From Streptomyces cyaneochromogenes (GTDB taxonomy: Bacteria; Actinomycetota; Actinomycetes; Streptomycetales; Streptomycetaceae), in assembly GCF_003963535.1 (NCBI RefSeq), contig NZ_CP034539.1:248001-312000 (forward strand): a stretch of 64,000 bases of DNA, read 5' to 3'. Position 1 is the first letter of the stretch. Each line of letters opens with the position of its first letter. Below the pieces are notes generated by a model, which did no database searches, was not told where the DNA came from, and saw nothing but the letters and a program-made list of their open reading frames with translations. The translations under genes were made by a program, and so were the position numbers. Positions 58,131 to 64,000 of the stretch are shown piece after piece.

Positions 58131-58724
58131 TCAGGGGCACCCGCTCATGACGCTGCGCAGCAGGTCGACGATGGGCTGCACCGGGACGGTCGGGTCGAAG
58201 GCGCGCTGGACGCCGAGCCCGATGCCGAGGCTGAGCAGAGTCAGGGCGGCGGTGTCGGCGGGCAGGGAAGGTGTGATGCCGAGTTCGTCCGCCTGGGCCC
58301 TGATCAGGTCCGCGAGCGCGTCGGTGACGGTGCGCCGACGCTGGGCGAGCTGCTCGCACACCTGCTGGTCGCGGCGGTTGGCGGTGGCGAACTCGACTTC
58401 CAGGGAGGTCCACGAGCTGTCGCCGATGGTCTCGTCGGCCCAGCGGGCGAATCCCGCGATCCGGTCCTCGAAGCGGGGTGCGTCGCCCATCGCGGCGGCC
58501 AGCTGTGTCACCTGTTCCGCGGCGATGCGGTCGAGGACGGCCAGGCACAACTCGTTCTTGGTGGCGAAGTTGGAGTACACCGCCCCCTTCGAGTAGCCCG
58601 CCGCCTCGGCGACACGCTCCATTGACGTCGCCGTGAAGCCGTCGCCCAGGAAGAGCGTGTACGCGGTGTCGAGGACGTGTTCGCGGGTGCGGGCCTGGCT
58701 TTCGGCCCGGGTCAGTCTTGCCAC
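58131..58724 (-). CDS. TetR-family repressor
   Basis: A 197-residue TetR regulator. The N-terminal helix-turn-helix is clear (YTLFLGDGFTATSMERVAEA then GYSKGAVYSNFATKNELC). The C-terminal part resembles the AefR/TetR_C group that binds a hydrophobic ligand (SLEVEFATANRRDQQVCEQL). GTG start; the only purine-rich sequence upstream (GAGG) abuts it, so translation may be weak or start elsewhere. It is divergent from the patatin/monooxygenase pair with about 60 bases between, so it most likely represses that operon and itself. Confidence 0.88.
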   Translation of the reverse strand: MARLTRAESQARTREHVLDTAYTLFLGDGFTATSMERVAEAAGYSKGAVYSNFATKNELCLAVLDRIAAEQVTQLAAAMGDAPRFEDRIAGFARWADETIGDSSWTSLEVEFATANRRDQQVCEQLAQRRRTVTDALADLIRAQADELGITPSLPADTAALTLLSLGIGLGVQRAFDPTVPVQPIVDLLRSVMSGCP

Positions 58725-58782
58725 CCTCGGAGGATACCGCTAGCTTTCGGATTCCCATGGAATTCGAATACCGGGAGAATCT

Positions 58783-59730
58783 ATGGCGGGTCGACGGCGC
58801 GGACTGGTCGTCGGGTGCGGCGGCACCCTCGGCTTCACTTGGGCGGTTGCGGCGCTGGCCGCGGTCGAGGAGCAGCTCGACTGGGATGCCCGCACGGCAG
58901 AGGTGCTGGTGGGGACGTCGGCGGGGGCGGAGGTCGTGTCCGCGCTCGGGTCCGGCCGGTCGGTCTCCGACCTGCTCGCGGCACTGCAGGGCCGGTCCGA
59001 CGCGGACCCTCTGCTCCTGCGGCACGTCGGCACACACCCGGGCGCCCTGCCACCGGTTCCATGGCCGGGACTGCCGGGCGCCGGGCTGACGGCGGCGGCA
59101 GCGCGGGGCCGTGTCCCGCTCGGGCCGGGGCTGCTCGGCCTCCTGCCGCGCGGCCGGGGGGACGCGGGGTGGCTTCGGGGCTTCGGCTCCGCGCTGGCGG
59201 ACGGCCACACGTGGCTCGCCTCGTCCCGTACGTGGCTGGTGGCGACCGAGACGCGCTCCGGCAAGCGGGTCGCGTTCGGTTCGCCCGGCGCCCCGGTCGC
59301 CGACATCGGCAGCGCGATGGCCGCGTCGTGGGCCATCCCGGGCTGGTTCCCTCCCGTACGGATCGACCAGCGCTCCTACCTCGACGGCGGAATGTTGTCG
59401 CCGACGTCGGCCGACCTCGTGGCCCCGCTGGGCCTGGACGAGGTGGTGATCGTCGCCCCGATGGCGACGTCCGGGGGCGCGCCCGCCACCGGGCTGAGCC
59501 GCCTCGAACGCGTCCTCAGGCGCTGGATGACCCGGACCCTCGACGCGGAGGAACACCTGCTTCGGGCAGCGGGGACCCGCGTCGTGCGGATCGAGCCCGG
59601 CGCCGAGGAACTGGCCGTCATGGGCTTCAACTTCATGGACGTCGCCCGCCGCCCGGCCACCCTCGACGTCTCCCTGCGTACCGCGCCCAACCGTGTCAAG
59701 CGAGCCATCGACAGGAGCACCACGCCATGA
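58783..59730 (+). CDS. Patatin-like phospholipase/esterase
   Basis: A 315-residue patatin-family hydrolase. The oxyanion Gly-rich motif is GCGGTLGF, the nucleophile is VGTSAGAEV, and the Asp of the Ser-Asp dyad is in YLDGGMLSPTSADL. No signal peptide, so cytoplasmic. ATG with GGGAG upstream. Its stop overlaps the monooxygenase start (ATGA), so the two act together. A Baeyer-Villiger ester product followed by hydrolysis would suit the pair. Natural substrate unknown. Confidence 0.88.
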   Translation: MAGRRRGLVVGCGGTLGFTWAVAALAAVEEQLDWDARTAEVLVGTSAGAEVVSALGSGRSVSDLLAALQGRSDADPLLLRHVGTHPGALPPVPWPGLPGAGLTAAAARGRVPLGPGLLGLLPRGRGDAGWLRGFGSALADGHTWLASSRTWLVATETRSGKRVAFGSPGAPVADIGSAMAASWAIPGWFPPVRIDQRSYLDGGMLSPTSADLVAPLGLDEVVIVAPMATSGGAPATGLSRLERVLRRWMTRTLDAEEHLLRAAGTRVVRIEPGAEELAVMGFNFMDVARRPATLDVSLRTAPNRVKRAIDRSTTP

Positions 59731-61208
59731 GCGCCCATTTCGAGGTCATCGTCATCGGCGCCGGCATCTCCGGGGTCGGCGCGGGGGTCCGTTTGCGCGA
59801 GGCCGGGATCCGGGACTTTCTGATCATCGAGGCCGCCGACGACTTCGGCGGCACGTGGCGGGCCAACACCTATCCGGGCTGCCAGTGCGATGTGCCGTCC
59901 CGGCTCTACAGCTACTCGTTCGCGCCGAACCCGGACTGGATGAGGGTGTACGCGCATCAGCCGGAGATCCTCGCCTATGTGAAAGGGGTCGCCGACCGGT
60001 ACCGGCTGCGCGAGCACACCCGGTTCGGCGTGCGCATGAGCGAGGCGCACTGGCAGCCCGACGCGGCACGGTGGCGGATCCGCACCAGTGGCGGCGAGTT
60101 CACCGCCCGGTTCCTGATCGCCGGTGCCGGGCCGTGGAACGAGCCACTCATCCCCGATGTCCCGGGCCTTGCGGAGTTTCCCGGCGAGATGTTCCACTCC
60201 GCGCGCTGGAACCACGACTACGACCTGCGCGGCAAGCGGGTCGCGGTGCTCGGCACCGGGGCATCGGCCGTGCAGTTCGTCCCGGCCATCGCCCCGCAGG
60301 TCGACCGTCTCCATCTGTTCCAGCGCACTGCTCAGTGGGTGCTGCCCAAGCCGGACCATCGCATACCGAAGGCTGAGCGGTGGGTGATGCGGCACGTGCC
60401 CGGCGCGCGGGCCGCGGTGGCCGCGGTGGAGTACCGGGCGATGGAGATGTTGGGCCGCGGATTTCGCAGGCCCTCGCTGCTGCGCGGCGTACAGGCCGTG
60501 GCACGCGCACACCTGCGCGCCACCGTCCGGCACCGTGAACTGCGCCGCAAGCTGACCCCCGACTACACCATCGGCTGCAAGCGCATCCTGTTCTCCAACC
60601 ACTACTACCCGGCCCTCACCCGCCCGAATGTGGACGTGCACGCCTGCGCCGTCCGAACGGTCGACGGCAGCACCGTGCTCGGCGCCGACGGCAGCAGCGC
60701 CGACGTGGACGCGATCATCCTCGGTACGGGCTTTCACATCCTCGACATGCCCCTGTCGAACCTCATCCACGACGGCGCCGGACGTTCCCTCGCCGACCAC
60801 TGGCAGGGCTCCCCCGAGGCGTACCTCGGCACCGTCACCGCCGGGTTCCCCAACGCGTTTCTGCTTCTCGGTCCCGGCCTGGGCACCGGGCACAGCTCGG
60901 CGTTCACCATCCTCGAAGCCCAGCTCGATCTCGTTTTCGGCGCGATCCGCTCAGCACGCGCCGAGGGGTGGGCGTCGCTCGAGGTACGCCGCGACGTGCA
61001 GAGCGCTTACAACACCGAACTGCAGGCCGCCCTCGCAGGCACCGTCTACAACGCCGGCGGATGCCGGAGCTACTACCTCGACGCCAACGGCCGCAACAGC
61101 TTCAGCTGGCCCTGGTCCACTGGCCGGCTCCGCACACGGGTGGCACGCTTCGACGCCCGCGACTTCACCGTCGTCCACCCCACCGGCCGGCAGGAGGTCA
61201 GCGCATGA
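59727..61208 (+). CDS. Baeyer-Villiger-type flavin monooxygenase
   Basis: A 493-residue flavoprotein monooxygenase. FAD fold VIVIGAGISGVGAGV, then DDFGGTWRANTYPGCQCDVP, the fingerprint FPGEMFHSARWNHD, and a second NADPH-binding fold RVAVLGTGASAVQ. The fingerprint FxGxxxHxxxW is that of Baeyer-Villiger and related group B enzymes. It would insert oxygen next to a ketone to give an ester or lactone. Coupled to the patatin gene by ATGA and probably controlled by the divergent TetR. A role in terpenoid or steroid breakdown is possible but not shown. Confidence 0.9.
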   Translation: MSAHFEVIVIGAGISGVGAGVRLREAGIRDFLIIEAADDFGGTWRANTYPGCQCDVPSRLYSYSFAPNPDWMRVYAHQPEILAYVKGVADRYRLREHTRFGVRMSEAHWQPDAARWRIRTSGGEFTARFLIAGAGPWNEPLIPDVPGLAEFPGEMFHSARWNHDYDLRGKRVAVLGTGASAVQFVPAIAPQVDRLHLFQRTAQWVLPKPDHRIPKAERWVMRHVPGARAAVAAVEYRAMEMLGRGFRRPSLLRGVQAVARAHLRATVRHRELRRKLTPDYTIGCKRILFSNHYYPALTRPNVDVHACAVRTVDGSTVLGADGSSADVDAIILGTGFHILDMPLSNLIHDGAGRSLADHWQGSPEAYLGTVTAGFPNAFLLLGPGLGTGHSSAFTILEAQLDLVFGAIRSARAEGWASLEVRRDVQSAYNTELQAALAGTVYNAGGCRSYYLDANGRNSFSWPWSTGRLRTRVARFDARDFTVVHPTGRQEVSA

Positions 61209-61461
61209 GATTCCCCGCCATCGACATGCGCGGCACCGACAGACGATCTCGTGATCTCGACCGTGGCCCTGGCCAACGGAGAAAGCAGCGAAGTCGTACG
61301 CCGGGATCGCCCGGATCTCGCGTCGTGCGCTCTGCCGGAGCGATCGCGCATCGCGCGGCGAGGAGCTCCTGGACGGCGAAGGCGGTCTGGTCGTCGCAGG
61401 CCGCGATCTACACCCCGGCCAGCCCCGGCTCCGCGACATGCGCTTCATTGATCGGCCTCAT
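61198..61461 (-). pseudogene. DUF6207-like gene with an in-frame stop
   Basis: Reading leftward from an ATG gives MRPINEAHVAEPGLAGV, then TAG at codon 18, then IAACDDQTAFAVQELLAARC and AERTTRDPGDPGVRLRCFL in the same frame. This pattern (N-terminal EAHVAEPGL, DDQTAFA, and a PGVRLRCFL end) matches the small DUF6207 proteins common in Streptomyces, as I remember them. The stop makes it a pseudogene unless translation restarts. The usual short end after RCFLDLR is also lost. It overlaps the 3' end of the monooxygenase region by a few bases on the other strand. Confidence 0.6.
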
Positions 61462-61703
61462 GCACGCATGACGCGCCGGCGCCCCCCAAGGTTCTGCGAT
61501 CGCCGTGTCTTCACTCGGACGGGCGGGTCAGTGGCCGCCCAACTCAACAAAGAACTCAACGCGTTGACCACCGGTGGTGATCGCGCAGTCACTCACGTGG
61601 AGTCGGTTCACCACAGCAGCTCCACGAAGGATCCTGCAGCAAGCCCACCTGGGCGCGCCACCAAACCGGGACGGTGTCACGCGCGGTGTCCTCGGCGCGC
61701 CGG
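61462..61703. other. Gene-free interval
   Basis: About 240 bases between the DUF6207 remnant and the membrane-protein gene. I see no gene, repeat or clear hairpin. Confidence 0.4.
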
Positions 61704-62504
61704 TTACGGCAGAAAGACCAAGACGGCGAGTGCGTACAGTCCGACGGCCGTGGGCGTGAGGTATGCCTCCCAGTCGTTGATCCCTCTCTGCTCCGAGTCG
61801 TACATGGCGTGTTTGGTGCGTTGGACTCCGGCGAAGGTCCCCGCCATCGACAAGACCAGCCCGGAACCAACAATCCAGTTCACGCCGGTCGAGGTGAGGC
61901 TCCAGTGGACGTCGCACAAGCGGAGCACCAGGCCGAGTATGACGGGCGCACTGCTGACCGCGGCCACGTGGCCGGCCTTTCGGTAGGCGATCTCCTTGTT
62001 TTTGATCCACTGGCCGTCTGCCCACTCGGACTTGAGGTCCGCGTCGCTGGGGCCGGATTGCCAGCTGTCTGCGACGGCGAACGAGCTGAAGTACGTTGCC
62101 GCGAGCCCTCCCATACCGGTGGTGATCGCGAACAGGCCCTTCTGGTCCTTCAGGTAGATGGCGGCGAGGACCTCGAAGGACGCCAGGATCGATACGATGG
62201 AGATGGCTACGGGGACGCCGGTGTACATCACTGCCGGTGGGAGATTTGCCGTCTGGTCGCGTTCAGCGCCGATCGCGGCGAGACCGATGGACCCGGTCAG
62301 GCTGCCTATGGTGGCAACCACGAGCAGACCGCATGCCAGGGCCACTAATGTCTCCGAGCCCTTTGGCTTGTTCGATGTGAACAGGACCGTGACAGTGGGA
62401 ATGGCGAGTGCCCCGAAAGCCCCGACGATGGGTGCGTAGGCTGCCGCGCCCTTTCGAATGTCGTAGCGTCCTTCGGCTGTTGTGGCTCCTGAACTGTTCC
62501 TCAT
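61704..62504 (-). CDS. Hypothetical multi-pass membrane protein
   Basis: A 266-residue protein with about seven hydrophobic segments, among them YAPIVGAFGALAIPTVTVLF, LVALACGLLVVATIGSLTG, GVPVAISIVSILASFEVLA, VNWIVGSGLVLSMAGTFAG and TAVGLYALAVLVFLP. I recognise no family. The loops are short except one charged stretch (SGPSDADLKSEWADGQWIKN) between the middle segments. Base composition is somewhat less GC-rich than its neighbours, which may point to separate ancestry. No obvious partner: it is flanked by decayed sequence on both sides. Confidence 0.75.
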   Translation of the reverse strand: MRNSSGATTAEGRYDIRKGAAAYAPIVGAFGALAIPTVTVLFTSNKPKGSETLVALACGLLVVATIGSLTGSIGLAAIGAERDQTANLPPAVMYTGVPVAISIVSILASFEVLAAIYLKDQKGLFAITTGMGGLAATYFSSFAVADSWQSGPSDADLKSEWADGQWIKNKEIAYRKAGHVAAVSSAPVILGLVLRLCDVHWSLTSTGVNWIVGSGLVLSMAGTFAGVQRTKHAMYDSEQRGINDWEAYLTPTAVGLYALAVLVFLP

Positions 62505-62815
62505 GCGCGGACGCTAGGTCACCGGTGGCACCCAACAGGCCGAAACATAGATGCAGTTACGGATCTGATATGACATGGCATTGCATAGTATTCCTAATCA
62601 TGACCCGGGCTGCAGCGGAGGCCGAGCGCTTCTCGGTGAAAGCCGAGCGTCGATGCGCGCCCGGGCGGTCGCCATCCGCCGCGCCGACACCCGCCGCGAC
62701 GCCCCTGCTCTGACCGGCGTGCGCAGCCTTCTGGGGGCGCACTTCCACCTGTTGTCCGAGCGCCGTGCGCCGCCCCTTTTTCGGCAATCGCTGAGCAGCG
62801 GAACGTCCCGCCCGT
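62505..62815. other. Interval without a recognisable gene
   Basis: About 310 bases, AT-rich near 62550-62610, probably holding the promoter of the membrane-protein gene. Open frames here have no convincing starts or recognisable products. Confidence 0.4.
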
Positions 62816-62817
62816 CA

Positions 62818-62960
62818 GGCGTCCTTGAACTCCTGCCGCTGCCGCCCCAACCCCTCGATCTCCAGCTCCACGACGTCCCCGGCCCGCAGGAACGGCCTCG
62901 GCTCGGGTGCGCCCAGGGTCACCCCGGCCGGCGTCTCAAACACGGACTGAGCCTGGACCG
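62818..62960 (-). pseudogene. C-terminal scrap of a fumarylacetoacetase-family gene
   Basis: On the minus strand the sequence ends ETPAGVTLGAPEPRPFLRAG followed by DVVELEIEGLGRQRQEFKD and a stop. This is the standard end of fumarylacetoacetate hydrolase family proteins (TPAGVG...FLKPGDVVEIEIEGLG). Nothing upstream in that frame continues the family, so only about 45 codons remain. Confidence 0.75.
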
Positions 62961-63129
62961 GAGTCGTACCAGGCGGACGCGCGGGAGCTCATCTGTGCGG
63001 ACCCATGGCCATCACCACCGGCAAGGACACCCTGCTCCGTCTCCTTCGCGCACTTCCCATCCCGGCGCCGGAGTTCGTCCCGTGTCTGGGGGTCGACGAT
63101 TTCGCCGTGGGTCGTGGTCGTTGCCAACC

Positions 63130-63405
63130 CGGTGTGCGGGTTCTGTTGGTGATCAGCCGTGCGAAGCACAGGGGCGGCAGGCCGCTGCACTGGCGGAGCG
63201 GGAAGGCGACGATGTGGCTGAGGAGTTTGCGTTGCCAGCGTGACCACAGGTGCCATGCATCGCGGGCCCAGACCGGTTGGAGGTGGTAGCGGTCGACGAG
63301 CTGGCCGATGACGGACTCCACCCGTCGTCGCCTGCAAGTCAAGCCGGGTGGCAGGCATGCGGCCGACCGCGGATTGCCGTAGGGCGGACGGCTCCGACCA
63401 CACGC
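63130..63405 (-). pseudogene. IS982-type transposase remnant
   Basis: The minus-strand frame reads LPPGLTCRRRRVESVIGQLV, then DRYHLQPVWARDAWHLWSRW and QRKLLSHIVAFPLRQCSGLP. This is the C-terminal end of IS982-like transposases, with the catalytic Glu in RRVESVIGQL. The N-terminal two thirds and any inverted repeats are missing, and the end frays into unrelated sequence. Confidence 0.7.
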
Positions 63406-63424
63406 CCATCAGCCTCTTCCCACC

Positions 63425-63979
63425 TCAGCTTTTCCCTTGAGAGGAGCCGCACCCCACCGCGTTCGCATGTGAAGCGGGACGTTCTTCGGCGAGCCATCGG
63501 GCTAGCGCGGTCAGGGTGAGTTCGACGCTGTCCGTCATGTAGCGGCGGAGCGCGTCCAGGTCGGCGCGCGTGGTGCCCAGCACCGGATCGAGACGCAGCA
63601 ACTGCCAGGATTGCTGGACGACGGTTCCGCGCCCCTGGGGGCGGAAGGTCCAGCTCCAGTGCACGATGCCGTTCTCGGCGCCGCCGACGACGAAGCCGAA
63701 AGCCGCCCCCGGGTCGGCCTGCACGATCTGGGAGCGGGTGGTCCACTCCTTGCCGTCCCGGCGGTTTCGGCCGCTGAACCAGGCGCCGACTCGGGGTCCG
63801 GCGCCGAGGTCAAAGGCGACGTCACTGGCGTTGGGACTCCACCGGCCGATCGCGGACACGTCGCTGATCAGCTCGTAGACACGGGCTGGCGCAGCGTCGA
63901 CCCAAGCGCGCCTGGTGAAGGCGAAGTCGGCTGCGTCGAGATCCTCGCAGGGGTTGTCTTCGGCGGTGATGGCGCTCAA
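63425..63979 (-). CDS. SRPBCC-family protein (polyketide cyclase/dehydrase-like)
   Basis: A 184-residue protein of the [11 protein letters not shown] ligand-binding fold. Visible markers are AWVDAAPARVYELISDVSAI, GRWSPNASDVAFDLGAGPRV and WSWTFRPQGRGTVVQQSWQL. The start is TTG, chosen because a full AGGAGGT lies five bases upstream and the homology begins right there. Such proteins bind hydrophobic small molecules; a function cannot be assigned. About 20 bases of upstream sequence remain before the window edge, so its operon is unknown. Confidence 0.8.
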   Translation of the reverse strand: MSAITAEDNPCEDLDAADFAFTRRAWVDAAPARVYELISDVSAIGRWSPNASDVAFDLGAGPRVGAWFSGRNRRDGKEWTTRSQIVQADPGAAFGFVVGGAENGIVHWSWTFRPQGRGTVVQQSWQLLRLDPVLGTTRADLDALRRYMTDSVELTLTALARWLAEERPASHANAVGCGSSQGKS

Positions 63980-64000
63980 GGTGACCTCCTGGGTGCGCGC

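Noticed and set aside
61205..61471. A plus-strand 88-codon frame overlapping the monooxygenase stop
   Set aside because: Although it begins with ATGA coupling, its sequence is unlike any protein, and the opposite strand carries the DUF6207-like remnant.

Overview
The window is very GC-rich and codes densely on the minus strand over its left three quarters. Codon use, GTG starts, ATGA/GTGA start-stop overlaps and the families present all point to a Streptomyces or a close relative. The dominant feature, about 1-51.8 kb, is a lipopeptide non-ribosomal peptide synthetase (NRPS) cluster. Its architecture matches what I remember of the amphomycin/friulimicin group, and laspartomycin (glycinocin) in particular.

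Layout of the cluster. A minus-strand operon runs from about 40.4 kb to the left edge: fatty acyl-AMP ligase, long acyl-CoA dehydrogenase, a second partial acyl-CoA dehydrogenase, an acyl carrier protein, then three NRPSs, the last cut by the window edge. Most neighbours overlap by about 4 bases, so translation looks coupled. The divergent plus-strand pair at 40.7-42.6 kb encodes an ABC-2 permease and a SyrP/TauD-type dioxygenase and ends at a strong hairpin (42622-42648). A second minus-strand operon (50.8 to 42.7 kb) encodes an ABC ATPase, a cysteine-synthase-like enzyme, an argininosuccinate-lyase-like enzyme, an ATP-grasp ligase and a free-standing A-T-thioesterase-like protein. A regulator with a C-terminal helix-turn-helix lies upstream at 51-51.8 kb.

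How the genes fit together. The ligase and carrier protein supply an acyl chain that the dehydrogenases could desaturate. The starter condensation domain of the first NRPS would put it on residue 1. The A-domain specificity residues I read give Asp1 - (position 2, no working A domain) - pipecolate3 with epimerisation - Gly4 - Asp5 - Gly6 - Asp7 - Gly8 - Thr9 with epimerisation - Ile/Val10 - Pro11 (partly seen). Module 2 of the first NRPS keeps only about 95 residues of an A domain. The separate A-T protein, beside three genes that look like diamino-acid biosynthesis, is therefore the likely in-trans loader of position 2, probably 2,3-diaminopropionate. Its C-terminal thioesterase-like domain lacks the catalytic Ser and His. 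The Gly and Asp modules are near-identical copies with an exact spacing of 6261 bases.

Right flank (52-64 kb). This is not obviously part of the cluster. It holds a secreted HAD phosphatase, a LysR regulator, a broken IS701-type transposase, an alpha/beta hydrolase, a GMC oxidoreductase, a TetR regulator divergent from a patatin and Baeyer-Villiger-type monooxygenase pair, a membrane protein, an SRPBCC protein, and three decayed fragments: a DUF6207-like gene with an in-frame stop, a fumarylacetoacetase-family tail and an IS982-type transposase tail. The broken transposase at about 54.5 kb, together with unrelated regulators and catabolic genes, suggests the cluster ends near 52 kb. The chain-releasing thioesterase, any MbtH protein and a pipecolate-forming enzyme are not in the window and would be expected beyond the left edge.
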